A stretch of DNA of 64,000 nt from Aurifilum marmelostoma (taxonomy: Eukaryota > Ascomycota > Sordariomycetes > Diaporthales > Cryphonectriaceae), in the NCBI GenBank assembly GCA_027559495.1, contig JAMXSV010000006.1, positions 124,001 to 188,000 of the forward strand, read 5' to 3'. This document shows, piece after piece, positions 1 through 12,658 of the stretch (positions within the stretch are counted from its first letter, which is position 1; every line of letters begins with the position of its first letter). The notes beneath the pieces were generated by a model. The model was not told where the DNA came from and did no database searches. It worked only from the letters and a program-made list of their open reading frames with translations. A program made the translations under genes and the position numbers.

Positions 1-1497
1 TTGATTGGGTTTATCCTACTAGGTATCAGTTGCCGTTCCAGGACGACATCGGACGCTGTAATCAGGGCAATGTCCCCACTGAAAACGCTAAGGGCGCGCC
101 GACCAACAGCTTGTTGACACCCGGACTTGTGAATGTCCGGGTGTGTGTATGAAATGGTAAGTTATTATCCAATGTAGGCGATAAAGTTTTCCGGGAAGAA
201 AGAGAGAGATAGAGAGAGCATATCATGGCATATATTTTTTCTTAAAATTGGCTAGTTTAGAACTCAAGAAGTGGCTCAACCCGGAGTAGGTCAGTTGATC
301 TGCTTGTGGTGTCTATTTCAACAAGACACACCCTAACAGCCCTGAAGGCACAGTACTGTACAAAGCCCCAGATAAATCCTAGAATAATCAAATCATCCGA
401 AAAGAAAAAATCATGACTATCCCATGCCACTAGATCTTTCATGATTATAAGCTCAAAATGGTGGCTGTACATGACAGAAAGCAGACTTCGAAGGCACAAG
501 TAAAAGTGCTGAAGGAAAGTAAAGATTGGTTGCCAAAGCCTGTGCAGGTGGTGCCTATAACACCTAGCACTAAGTATATTAGTACTAGAACCCCAGCAGA
601 GAGGACCTGTGACAGGCCCTGTACAGTTCAAGTTACTTTCTAAGCCAGCAACTTTGCAGTACATCATTCTGCAACCAGCATATAGAAATCAAATGTTATG
701 CATTGAGTATAAAAGATGAACTGGTATGATGTGCACATTGGGATTTGACATGAGCCGCCCTCAATGTTCTTGACCCCTCTGCAGGGCCTTAAATCACCAC
801 AGACCGCAGAGTCAAGCTTGGACAAAGCAACCCACTGCTAACCTGCTATAGTAGCTTCAAGTGCCGCTGCAGCAGAGGTGGAAAGTTGGCCCTCCCCAGG
901 CCCTCCCCCCACCAAGACAGGCTGCCCCACTTTTGGCCGCCCGCCGTCACCGTGGTCAAGCACACACAGCCAAAGCCACCCCTACCACACCCCCCTGCCT
1001 CTGGATCGAAGGTCAACCTTCGCGCTCCGCTTCTCGTCCGTCGCCTATAGCGTGCATCCAAGTACGGGGCAAGCACCACCACCGTTGCCCAGCCCAAAGC
1101 ACTCTGCAAAACCCTCCCCCCAAACCGTCTCCTCCGCCAACACCGTCGCCCCCCTCACTTCGAGCAGAATATTGCAGTCTCGCCAAGGCAGTCTTGAGCA
1201 CGCGACCACACGAAATCAGCGACTCGATTCTACCAGCTGTCGACCTCCGCGCCTCTGCTGCCATCGCGCGACGCCGAACCGACTGTCATGAACTGACCTG
1301 ACCCGACTGCGACTGGCGCGACGCCGTGAGGAAGGTTGAAGGCTGAAGGAAGAGAGCGAGAGAGTGAGGTCGAGAGGAGGAGAAAGAGCAGGAGAAAAGA
1401 GATAGAGAGGGAGGAGGATCGAGCGCGACAGCCCGCAGCAGCATTCGACTCATCCTCAACCATCACCAACGCAGACACGCACGCACAACAACATACC
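1..1497. other. Intergenic DNA and TAF1 leader
   Basis: No convincing gene is seen. The only open frames are short, lack a homologous look and overlap each other on both strands. From about 1300 to 1497 the plus strand becomes purine-rich and then A/C-rich, which fits the 5' untranslated leader of TAF1. Positions 117-144 hold a perfect hairpin, listed separately. Confidence 0.6.
117..144. repeat. Perfect 10-bp inverted repeat (hairpin)
   Basis: ACACCCGGAC at 117-126 is followed by an 8-base loop and then its exact reverse complement GTCCGGGTGT at 135-144. It lies outside any recognised gene. It could be a structure in the 3' end of a transcript entering from the left, or chance. Confidence 0.6.
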
Positions 1498-4400
1498 ATG
1501 GCGACCGATAACGATACCCCCCGCGCCGAGGGCTCGCCCCCGCCCCGCGACGACGAGGAGATGGACTGGGCAACCCAGCAGCAGCAGGACGACGATGCGA
1601 TCCAGGGACTGTTTGCCGATCCCACCAACGCGCCCGAGATCAACCTCGAGGGTCCCATAGACCAGTCTGGAAAGGCCGACGATGCAGAGGATTTCGAGGA
1701 CTTCAGCGACGACGACCTGCCCGAGGAGGAGGACGAGGGCCCGAATCACGGCGAATCCGAGCAGCCCCCTGCCCTGACCAGCGATGGCGGCACCAGCAAC
1801 GATATCGACGATGACCTCTTCGGCGAGCGCGAGTCGTCGCCCCTGCGGCCTGAGCCCGCCATGTCGCCTGGCGCTGCCATCGCCGACGTCGACCAGCAGG
1901 ACATCGAGATGGGAGGAGGCGATGACCTGGCTGACCTGCGCCGCCTGAACTTCGACCCCGAGCCGAGCTTTCCCATGGCAAACCAGGACCCAGATATCCC
2001 CTCGGCTCCCGAGAGCGTCCTCGAGCTGCTCAAGCAGACCTATCCCGAGTTCGAGAGGGGCAAGATTCTCAACTTCAATGAGCTGTTTCCCCCCAGGAAG
2101 GCCAACTGGGTCGACAAGAAACCTTCGAGGAACCCGAAACCCCTGATCCCGACCAAGCTCAGTCTGGAGGTCGACGTTGGCCAGGAGAAGTCTTTCATGA
2201 AGCCAGGGCCAGCCTCTGCCACCACCGCCGAGAAGATACAGGCTGCCGAGAGAGAGGGTCTGGTCTCTCTGCTGCAGCCCGAGCCTATCGACGAGGATGA
2301 GCTCGAGATCTTTGGCAGAGACGACCCCGACTCGGACCAGGAACTCATTGGTGGCTTCACGCTCAGGGATATCGAGACTGTCTGTGAGGACTGGGACGAC
2401 ATCATCGACCCCGAGACGCCCAGATTCCACCAGTCGTCACCGGCAGCAGAGGATGAGGAGGATCACCAGTGGTATCTGGATATGGGTCTGGCGCCACCCA
2501 AGCCCAAGCGCCGCAAGATCTCCCACGCCAAGGGCCTGCCAGAGATCTCATGGTTTGCCGCACCCTCATTCGACGATTTTGAGGAGGCCACGGCGAGGAG
2601 CGCCAAGCGTGTACGCCTCGACCTCAATGATCCGTACCTGCTCATTGACGACAACGAGGACGAGCGGCCGGCCAAACGGCCGAGGCCGAGCTCCAAGATG
2701 ATCCGCATGGCCGATGGCAAGGTGGCATCAGACATTACACAGCGCTTCGACATCTCAAACGACGATGCGTACGAGGCCCTCAAGGAGAACGTCAGGGACA
2801 AGGTCAGGGCGACCTTGGGTGGAGTCCAGGTCGAGCACAGCGTCCCTGCTCGCAAGCTGCTCTACCCTTACTACATGGTCAAGCTCTCGGATCCGACCCC
2901 TTTCAACTACCACCGCCCGAACCTCCGTGTTCGTCGCCAGGTTGGTGCGAAGCTCAACTGGGCCAAACCCAGGCATCACAGGCGCAAGGACTTCAAGTCG
3001 TCCAGGGTGAGCGATGTCTACAAGGCCTCCAGGGATCTCAGTCTCAACGACAACTCCACTGCTGTACTCTTCGAATACTGCGAAGAGATCCCTACCGTCC
3101 TGTCCAACTTCGGAATGGGTAGCAAAATCGTCAACTATTTCCGCGTCAACCACGACCCCGAAGACAAGCCCGCCGACAAACTCCCCCTCGGCGAGACCAA
3201 GATTCTCCTGCCCGAGGACAGATCTCCCTTTGCCAACTTTGGCGACGTCCCCAAGGGCCAGACAGTGCCCACTCTTTGGAACAACATGTACCGCGCGCCT
3301 ATATTCAAGCACGAGCCGCGCAAGACTGACTTCATCATTGGCCGCATAACCGATGACAATGAGAGCAAATACTACATGCGCAGTATTGACCACATCTACG
3401 TTGTCGGCCAGAACTTCCCGTCTGTGGAAGTCCCGGGACCACATTCCAGAAGGGTCACGAATACCAGCAAGAACCGGATGAAGATGCTAGCATATCGATT
3501 CATCACAAAACATGGCTTCCTGTCTCTTGAAGACATCACAACCCACATCGCGGACTCGAATATTGCCCAGAACCGACAGAAGCTCAGAGAATTTCTACAG
3601 TACGACAAGGACGCGAGGACCTGGAGTCTGCGGGAGGGCGAGAAGCTCATGGACCCCGACTCGATCAACTCGATGGTCCAGCCCGAGGACGTCTGCCTCA
3701 TGGATGCAATGCAGGTCGGCGCGTACGAGGTCGAAAAAGCTGGCTTCGCTATCGACCAGGCCGACCTCGACAAGGACGACGATGACGGAACCGGGGCGAC
3801 TGAGAACATAGCAGTGCAGCTCTCGCCGTGGAAGACGACCAAGGCATTCCTCGACGCCACGAGCGGCAAGGCAATGCTGAAGCTGCGCGGCGAGGGCGAT
3901 CCAACAGGCCGGGGCCTGGGTTTCAGCTTCATCAAGACCTCCATGAAGGGCGGTTTCCTCAACGTGTATCACGAGCAGGGCCCTCAGTCCACCTCGGCAG
4001 ACGCCCTGGAGCGCGAGAAGAAGGCGAACGGCGGCCACTCTTACAACGTCAAGAAGCAGAATGACGCGTACGCAGAGGTGATTGCGGACATCTGGAACAA
4101 ACAGCAAAAGACCCTCAGCGACACCCAGACCCACGACGACGCCGACGTTGCCCCCCAGGAGGACGAGGACGAACGCTTATATGCCAACGCGGCGAACAGC
4201 TCCTTCCAGGCGCACGCCAACGGCGTGGGTGCGACTCCAAGGTTTGACGAGGGCGTCAGCCAGATCAGTCGCAGCGCTACCAGCGCTGCACGCGCCGCAA
4301 AGCGGAGGCTGAGGATCGTGAGGACTGTACGAGAACCAGATGGCACGGAGAAGGACGTCGAGGAGATCATTGAGGACCCTGGAATCATCAAAGAATACAC

Positions 4401-5104
4401 GGCGAGAAGGAATGCCATCCAAGAGGCGGAAGTCGAGTAAGTTTCACCGCCCCGATCCAAATATGGGCACGGAATGTGCCCCTTCTGGTGCACACGCAAT
4501 TCTGACACACCTGTCTTAGCATCTTTGCCGGTTTCACTGGTGATGAAGAGCACGATCGAATCGTCCTTCTGAAGTAAGTCACCCCATTCTTCACTGCGTC
4601 ACGCGCTTTTCCCGCCCTTGATTCGCCGAGCTTCGAGACTAACACACGATACACAGGATATCCAAGGAAGAGGAGCGCCTCAAAAAGAACCGCGAACGCC
4701 GACAGCAGCGCGAGAAGCAAAAGGGAGGCGGTCGTCTCCCCATGCCAACCCCGGGCGGCGACACGGTTATGTCCCCTGGCGCGGAACCTTCCATCGAGAA
4801 AGGCGGCACCACTCGAAAGTGTGCGAACTGCGGCATGGTCGGCCACATCAAGACCAACAAAAAGTTTGTCCTTCCCTCACCTCTCAACGATTCCCGATCC
4901 GACACTGTTCTTCATCAGAAGAGGAGCGTTCTGCGCATGTTACAGTCGTTGCTCTACCTTTACTTCCTTGTTCCTGTTCAGACGGGTATACATCTGGGTC
5001 CTTTATACTGACTTTCAACTCAAAGATTGTGCCCAGTGCTCAACGGATCCATGGGCAGCAAACCGGTCGGTGAGGACACCACTGGCACCTACGGCGAATC
5101 TTGA
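1498..5104 (+). CDS. TAF1: TFIID subunit TAF1
   Basis: This is the largest TFIID subunit, a nuclear scaffold that binds TBP and core promoters in RNA polymerase II initiation. Four exons, 1498-4436, 4520-4573, 4657-4863 and 5026-5104, give 1092 residues; every join keeps frame and uses GT-AG sites. The start has an ACCATGG context and is the only in-frame ATG before the acidic N-terminus. Residues 1-180 are acidic, with a possible TBP-binding segment near 15-50. The central DUF3591/TAF1 domain runs from roughly 480 to 930 and contains RVSDVYKASRD and LFEYCEEIPTVLSNFGMG. The last exons encode a basic helix and a zinc knuckle, C1053-C1056-H1061-C1069, ending LCPVLNG. There is no bromodomain, as is usual for fungal TAF1. 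A model that stopped at 4440 would lose the zinc knuckle. Confidence 0.93.
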
Positions 5105-5423
5105 CCCACAACCATGCCCACTGCTTGAGGATATCTCGGCAGACTTTCGACTCGGGATTCTGGTCGCATGTGTTTCGCTGCACAAGTCCTACTATGCTAT
5201 ACACCACTTTATGACACCTCTTAGTTGAGGACTATCTACAACAACTGAAGAGGCTGTGCTGAGACCCGAGGGAAGGGCGACCATTGTCTCTGCCGACATG
5301 CATGCCACTCTTTGATCCATTCATCGGGAGTGAACAAGCCCGGTTCCCCTCGAGAATGCCGCTAAACGGGCGACCGACCTGGTCTGTCTCATTCACAAGC
5401 GGGGTCAGATGGTGTGGAATCCC

Positions 5424-5446
5424 AAAAAAAAAAAAAAAAAAAAAAA
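5424..5446. repeat. Poly-A run of 23
   Basis: An uninterrupted A run about 320 bases after the TAF1 stop codon, followed by a second shorter A run near 5455. It is likely in or just beyond the TAF1 3' untranslated region. Confidence 0.9.
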
Positions 5447-6204
5447 TACTCTCTAAAAAAAAGACAGGGAGGGGAAGAGATCTACATCTTGTGTGTTGGC
5501 TGCGGGTAGGCAGCCGCCGCCAGTGTTTCGAAAATTTGAATGTTATGGAAGGGATGATTCGAAAGGGCAGCAAAGCGGTACCCAGGTCGAAAGTCCAACC
5601 CCCAAGGGGAAATTGTCGAAGTTTTTTTTTTCTTTTAGTCCCTTTTTCCATCCAGGGCAAAACAGGAGCGTGGAATCGGTGCTGATTTCTTCGGGCGTCT
5701 TATGGGCGGGGTGGGGGGGTCAAAAACAAAAACAAAGACAAGGGAAGCATGGAGGCATCCTCGGTGACATGCCGGGCAAGAGATTGACAAGATTGACATG
5801 TCGTTGGGTGGCAATGTTGCGGGGACAGTGGTGGTGTGGCCTGAGAAAGGTCTCTCTATGTAGGCAGAAGAAAGAAAAGGGCCTATTTTGCGGACCTGAA
5901 TCTCACACATGCCCACACCGTTGGACTCTACCCCTCCCCCTCCCCGGGGAGGAGGGGGTGGATGTGACTAGAGATGCAGACATATGTCTATGTTGAGCCC
6001 GGCCAAGGGGATAAGCAAGGAAAATATCAATGAGTAATTGTTACAGAACCCACCCCAACAGACGATCGCATTGCGCTGTTGGATTGTTTCTCGTACGGAG
6101 TCTACGGACCCAGCAGCTTGGGTGTCATCGCTGTTTGTTGGTCGACGAGACGATGGGGCCGTGATGTGACGGTGACTTTTTTCCCCCGCGTGACTGCGAC
6201 TGTA

Positions 6205-6239
<35 letters not shown>
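6205..6239. repeat. (ATG)n microsatellite
   Basis: About twelve trinucleotide units in intergenic DNA. Read on the minus strand it would encode poly-His or poly-Ile, which explains the spurious open frames there. Confidence 0.9.
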
Positions 6240-6891
6240 ACTCTGAACTGTGGAGCATCGTAGTACTACATAGTGTAGTAGCAAGTTGGGCACGAGAGCC
6301 ATGTCGAATCTGCTTTCTTTCCCCCGCCCCTCCCCCCCTTTCCCCCGACCGGCGTGTGTGGATCCTCCCGCCCGGCTACCAACACGTTTGCCACTATCTT
6401 TAGAAATCAAGAACCAACCAACCCCCCCCCCCGAAAAAGCCGTAGGCTGGTGGTAGTAGTACTCTGCCACACGGTCAAGTATGCACGGGAACAAGTTCAC
6501 GCGGGGACCCCCTTCTTCCCGCGTCTATGGGCGCTTAGCGGCGCGTCAATTTTTCTTGTGTTTGTTTCCAAATATGGGGATTTTCTATACCATCTGCATG
6601 ATGTGTGCTGCGGCCCCCAGGCCGGCTTTTGCAGGGGTAAGGGGCTGAGCGAGCTTGTTGGGCTTTTTTGTTCGAAACGCGGGATGGACGGGCGTGTGAG
6701 AATGTGTGTGGGTGGCTAGGACGTGTGATTTGTGAGGTGAGGCGCTGGCTGGCGCGGATGGTGGGATGGGTTGGGAAGAGGAGGGATGGGAGAGGCGAGG
6801 AGACAGATGGGCGAGGGGTGTTTGTGAATGGGCGGATGGGTGAGCAGTTGAGGGAGGTTCTCCTTACTCTAGAAGGGCTGTGCGTGTGTGC

Positions 6892-6915
6892 TTGTGTGTG
6901 TGTGTGTGTGTGTGT
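6892..6915. repeat. (TG)n microsatellite
   Basis: About twelve TG dinucleotides in the gene-empty region between TAF1 and RLM1. Confidence 0.85.
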
Positions 6916-8094
6916 AAGTAATCTTGGTGTAGCGAGTTAAGCTTACGGAGAGATCCTGCCAGGTCGAGTGCTGGCCGAGGAGGGGGGGCAAAGAGGGGGT
7001 AGGTGTGACTGGCAGGTGAGAGGAAATAGAATGTGGGCGAATAGTCGTGAGAGGAGCGTAAGATATGCTGTTTACGTGTGTCATTCATGCTGGATGAGTG
7101 GCTTGATTATGATGATGATGATACTATCGAAAGGTGCAATGAAGCAGTTCGATGTGGTGGGTCACAAGGCTGCTTTGGCACCTCTGCATCACTCAGCAAA
7201 CAAGCCCGGCCCCAACTGACTTCTCTTCGTGATGGGTGGGGGGCGTCATAATGTTTCACGAGACTGGACTTTGTTGTGTGAGGTTTACATGTCCAACATA
7301 ACCGTTTGGTCGTACAACAAAGTTTCTTTTTCTGGCGGCGGCCGCCAGAGGTTTTCAGGCGCGATATGGCTCTGTCAAGTGAATTCCTGTGCCTGGCTAG
7401 CAAAAGAACATGATGTGAGACGGGCCCTGACGGTTCCGTCTGCCATCGCGTCAAGAATTCATTGGCGAATTCTGGCCAGCAAGTTTAGGCCACACGGATC
7501 CCGGGTTTCGAAAGGAGGGCTTCGCTCAACGCAAGAGATAAAATTGGGTCCAACGGGTCATCCTCCTATCGCATAAACCTTCCGCTTGAGGAGGAATCAG
7601 TGAGGCTCTGCAGCCTGGCTCTAGTTTCCGCTGGAAAAGGTATGATGCCCTGTTGATCTCACAGTCCATTTCTTCCAAAAGACGGCGCGGCTTTGCGGAT
7701 GGCCGCTTATAACACACATAGATCTCGGTGAGGCGCGGGATTCTGGGGCGTCGTAGACACCGAGGAAAAACCCTAGAACGGGTAGTTTGCTGAGAGGGAG
7801 AGAGAAAGGATCAAGGAGCACCACAAGCGCGCCTCTTATCTTGATCCTCCGCGCGTATCCTCGATCTAGGCCAGTCGGCCCAGCCAACAACCGGCAACCG
7901 AGCATTACTGCCCGTAGCGCTGGTCGTATACCATATCAAGTGTCGGGACCATCCTTGATGGACAGTCGTGAGGAGGGCAATCGGCCGAATAGTGTGTGGA
8001 TGGTGGAGATGAGGTGGTAGACCTATTTTCCCGAAGTGGGCTCGCGCATGTGGAATATGGCTCGCCGGAGTGGTAGAGATCTTTTCACACACAG

Positions 8095-8114
8095 TCTCTC
8101 TCTCTCTCTCTCTC
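8095..8114. repeat. (TC)n microsatellite
   Basis: Ten TC dinucleotides in intergenic DNA between TAF1 and RLM1. Confidence 0.85.
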
Positions 8115-11100
8115 CTGCCTCTCCACCATCCACAGGCGTCGACCGTACCCCTAAAGTTCCTGGGTTATGCACGGTTCAACGCTTACGTGTGACAAGATGA
8201 GGACCCCATGTCATGGTAATCAGCCAATCCTTTCGAATCACCACTCAGTCGACTATCGATCCTTCTCTGGAGCCAGAACCGGTAGCGTCTGCAGATTTCC
8301 CCTCGGCTGGCACAGAGCGTACTCGCCGCCCAGCCACCATCCCTTCTCACGTGTCTCTCTCTGTCCTCCCAAGGTCGTCAGCTTCATCTCTTGTGTGACG
8401 GAGACAGCGAGCTTACGGATGGGGCCAGGGCACAGGGTTCTCGAGGAATCAGTCCATGTCAATGGTATGATGATGAGAAGAAGGAAGGACTTGGTTGAGT
8501 CGTGGCCTCAAGGTGGGAGGGAGGGGTGGTGGTAGACGCAGAGAGGATGCAGGAAGACGAAATCCGCGCACACAGGGTGCTCCGTGCTCATGCAAGACAC
8601 GCAGCGATCAACGGCATGGGTGAGTGCCTTGATACCCCGGATTTCCACCGCGACACAGTGGGCATCCTCTGGATCCGGACGCCATGGTACCGGACAATGT
8701 TCCTTGTTTGCTCACGCCATCAGCCAGGGATGAGATGTGGAGGATGCAGCAAGTGGGATGATCGAATGCGAATATGTGAGAGCGAAGAAAGGTTGACGTT
8801 CGGTCCAATCGAAGCTAAATATAGCTATTAATAGATAGCCGCCGGGGCGCGCAGCGATCTGCCCCGCTGTGATGCAGCTTCTACAGGTGCGGGTGCCGAC
8901 GCCAGCAGGTCGAAAGCCACGGGGTGGGGGTAGGTCACAGCACCGACTCACAAACTGGGGTTCGAATTCATGGCGCAGGGCCTAGTAGATTCGTGGTGTA
9001 GTCCTGATAGGTTCTTTGAGAGGATGTCGCCCGAACATGTTCTGTCCACCGTCATTACAACCGGGACAATAGTAGAAGCTTGTTGTCGGGCGTGGTGATA
9101 CTTACACACCCACCACATGATTGTCATTGGTTGGCCATCCTCTCCACCACCGCTGGGTCCAGTTGACGCAATGCGTTGAATTAAATGAACAGTGACTCGA
9201 GCACAGGACACGAGTTCAAGCGACGAAAAGAGACCTCTGAGTCGGCCGAGGATGAGGGTCAACGGGGAGCAGATGCCGGTGCAGTCGTGCCCATTGTTCT
9301 TGAATACGCCATGTCGCATAATTGTGGACCTCTCGGGCTCTTCAGCAGGAGACTCGCACAGATGCTCCGCAGGGCTCGGTTCGACAAGCCACAAAGGTGG
9401 CTCAACTGTGTACCATACATAGTATGCACAAGAACTCAGCCTAGCGTTCGTCCCTTTCTGAGCGGCTCCCGCGTCCAGGTGCAGATCGTGGAATATGGCG
9501 ATGAGCGATAAGATCTTGGGGAGCATTAGCAGCTCCAAATTTGGATCATCAAGCATGTAGGGCTGGCAGAGCACCACACATGCAGGTCGGCGATACAGAC
9601 AGACAGGGAGGCTCCACTGGCGTGTGCAGACACATTGCCAACCTAGAAGGAGTTGGGGTAGGCAGTCAATCAGTCAACCTCAAGTCTCCTGTCTGTCCGT
9701 CCACTTGCTTCTCAGCAATGTGGCAGGGCGACGAGGCTGAAGCTGGGAACCCTGCAAGTAATTACATTGTGATTCCAATCTTCCCAGAGAGAAGAGACCA
9801 GATGCCATCTGCAACTGCGACTCATTGATCCACCGTGGATGATTGTTGGACCCCTTGACGACTGGCTGCAGGCTCAATCCGGCCACAAGGTTCATGACGC
9901 GTGCAATGAGGGCGCTGTAAATTGGATGCCACTGTAGGGGGTAACTCAAGGTGTTGGAGCTCACAACCTCTCCGCCAGATGATGGCGTGTCATACTACCT
10001 GCTGTCCTGTCGAGCTGTCGGGACGGCATGCAGAACTGGGAGCTCTCCAAAAGCCTAGCAGCAGGCAGAGGTGTGCCAGGGCGTAGGTGCAAGAGGTATC
10101 GAGATGCGTCTGCTGACCACCACCATCGCTCCTCCCTCCAGTGAGCTCAGCACTGATTCCTCAAACCCACCAGTTTCATTGTGCCAAGCCCTAAGCCTGT
10201 CAGGGATTGTGCAGCGGAACAGGGTCTGCCGAAAGGAGGGACACAGAGGAGGGGAGGCGCCATAGCCTGCTCGTCAATCATCGCAAGCACACACGTGGAA
10301 GCTGTCAGGTCGAGCGGGACAGCAGCAGCCTACATAGTACTATGAGCAATTGTGCCATAGCGGCAGCGTGTTGCTGGCATGTACAGTACTACGTAGAACG
10401 TTCACGGAATTTGTCAGGGGGTCCTCGGGGGCACGGTCCTGCTGCCTGTCACTCAAGGATGCCCCTGTCGATCCGCCCACGCTCCCACGGCCTCTTCTCA
10501 TGATCAACGCTTCTAGAGCGTTTCGCCCGAGACCTGACGGGACGCGGCGCGAGAGGTAGCACTCTCGACCAGGAGCCTCAGTGCTAGCAACATGTTGGTT
10601 GATTTGGAAAGGATATCGCACCGAGAGGGGAAGAGAGGAGAGGGTGAGAGGGCGGAACACTACTAAGTCGGAAAAAGAAGACAAGCAGGCAAGGAACGCG
10701 GGACAAGACAAGGGGAAAGAAAAGAAAAAAAAGAAAAAAAAACATGATGAACGATAAGGCTGTACTCGGTATCGAACGGGATCAAGACCAGTCTCGAGTC
10801 TCAGCTTAGCAGAAGCAGAGTAGCATGCCCCTCCGTCAGCAGAATAGCCGGGTGAGGAATGGCCCTGAGGGGTACCGTAGTAGCAGGAAGACAAGTCGAA
10901 TTGAGAACGGGTTGGGAGAGTGACAGAGAAAACAGACCAAAGGAATTGTGCAGGTGAAAGAAGGCAGAGGGAAAAGAGATTTTAGCGTGGATGAGGTGGG
11001 ACCAAGGAGTTTTGCACCACAGCAGAGACGTTGGTGTGCCGTCAGAGGCAGCATGCATGTACCGGTACCTGGAAGAGGGGGGGGTTGTGGGCTAATTGAC

Positions 11101-11919
11101 TTCTCTGTTCCCTTCCCCACCTGCCTGGCACCTTACCACTATGACACATCCGTACCTGTAGGCGAGAAGAGAGGAACGGGGGGCACCCACAGGCCCTTGT
11201 ATGCCCTGTGCTGCTCCTCTGTGTCTCCAGGCCCCTCCCTCTCACTCCCCTCGACTTTCCCGTTTCAGCGTCCCTGCTTACCTCTTCCCCTCCTGCCCAC
11301 CCCTACAACTCCTACTTGCTGCCCTGTAGTGATGCCCTGAATGTACTTTGTACCGCTACTGTGGTACCGGTTCCCAGTGCACCCCTGCCCTGGACCTGAG
11401 CGTTGCCCCCTTCTCCACACCACCCCCCTCCACTGCTCGTCTGGGTACCGTAGTGGACTATCTCTTTCTCTCTTCCTCCTGGTTGAGGCTCCCGGGGGGG
11501 GTGGGCATGCCCCAGAAGAAGCAGAGGTTGGCGTGGTTGGGTCGGGACCTAGAGTCTTTTCCTTCCCACCCCCCCTCTCCCAAGAGAGGAGAGAGAGAGT
11601 CTAAAAGGCTGGCGGCCCTGCGCACATCGCAGTTCTCTTCTTCTCTCCCGTCTATAATTAGTATCAGCCCTTCAGCCCCGTCCCCATTCTCTTCCCCTTC
11701 TTGCTTCCTTCAACACCTGCCAAACGACGCGATCGCGCATCCACGAAGATACCCACGGCGACGACGACGGCTCAACGTCTACTCCCTCTCACCCACCCTC
11801 CTCCCTTCCCGGTCGCATTCAACACAATCCGATTCGGTTTGATCCTTTTCCATCGCCCCCCCCCCCCTCTCCACCTCCTCTGCGCTACTACAAGACACCA
11901 CCACATCATTGTCGACCCC

Positions 11920-11943
11920 ATGTTCGCCCTAATCGACTTATAA
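11920..11943 (+). promoter_or_regulatory. Possible seven-codon upstream ORF in RLM1 leader
   Basis: ATG at 11920 opens a seven-codon frame (MFALIDL) that ends at TAA 11941-11943. It lies in the pyrimidine-rich tract about 0.7 kb before the RLM1 start codon. It matters only if transcription begins upstream of it, which the sequence does not show. Confidence 0.3.
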
Positions 11944-12658
11944 TTAATTCTCCTTACGCGCGCTCCCTCTCTCTTTCTCCTACCCTGCATTACCTAAGTA
12001 GCCTCCCGTCTGACGACCGCGACTTTTGGTCGACAAAGACTCAAATAAGGCCCTTGCGCCCCGGCCGACCAATCTTGTCTGTGTTGCTTGCTTCGATTTC
12101 GATCTCGAGTCTGGCCCTGTCCCTGACCACCGACTCGACCCTCGACATCGAACCCCTCCACCCGGCGCCCGCATCTGCAGAGAATCCATCGCGCCCGTCT
12201 GCTCGACGTCTTCCTAGCGACCGACAGAGAGGTACTCGCCCGCAGGTCTGCTGGAGTCTTCTCTTGCGCCAGATCCTGCTGCAGGCTCCGTTCCTCCTTC
12301 ATCTCCCCAAACAGAGAGGGCCACTGACTACGCGACCTTCTTCTTCTCCTTCTCCTTCTCTCCTCCCGCAAGCCCGATATAGCATAGCTGCTCTATACCC
12401 TGGCCATCCGACTACCTATACATAGCTATCTTTATCCTCGCCCTCCACTTCCCTCAGCTCGGTTGCCATTGCTACGGCCCGTCTGCTTTCTTCCCCTCTG
12501 CCAGCTTGGACCACCGAAGAACACCATACTATCCGGCCTAGCTTGTGCGTTCGATCGTCGACTAGCTCTGATACGGCCGTCACCAAGGGCCACACTCTTC
12601 TGGAAATAGACTTGTATCCTGGCCTTCGCTCTCCAATCTCCTCGTCGACAACTTCACG

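Larger units (their letters stand above)
5105..12658. other. 7.5 kb gene-empty region upstream of RLM1
   Basis: No protein gene is supported. Open frames here are short, overlap on both strands and are rich in low-complexity residues. Simple repeats are frequent. Purine-rich plus-strand blocks lie at about 6700-7000 and 10600-11000. From about 11190 to 12658 the plus strand is strongly pyrimidine-rich, which is typical of fungal 5' leaders and is read here as the RLM1 promoter and leader. GTAC-centred short palindromes recur at about 10870, 11055 and 11340-11450. A non-coding transcript cannot be excluded. Confidence 0.55.

Noticed and set aside
257..667. A 136-codon minus-strand frame at the left edge
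   Set aside because: No conserved motif and an overlapping frame on the other strand; composition is not gene-like.
1456..2430. A 324-codon open frame antisense to TAF1
   Set aside because: It lies opposite the conserved TAF1 coding sequence and has no family features.
10340..10894. A 184-codon minus-strand frame
   Set aside because: Contains poly-Phe from an A-run and no domain; the region is low-complexity promoter-like DNA.
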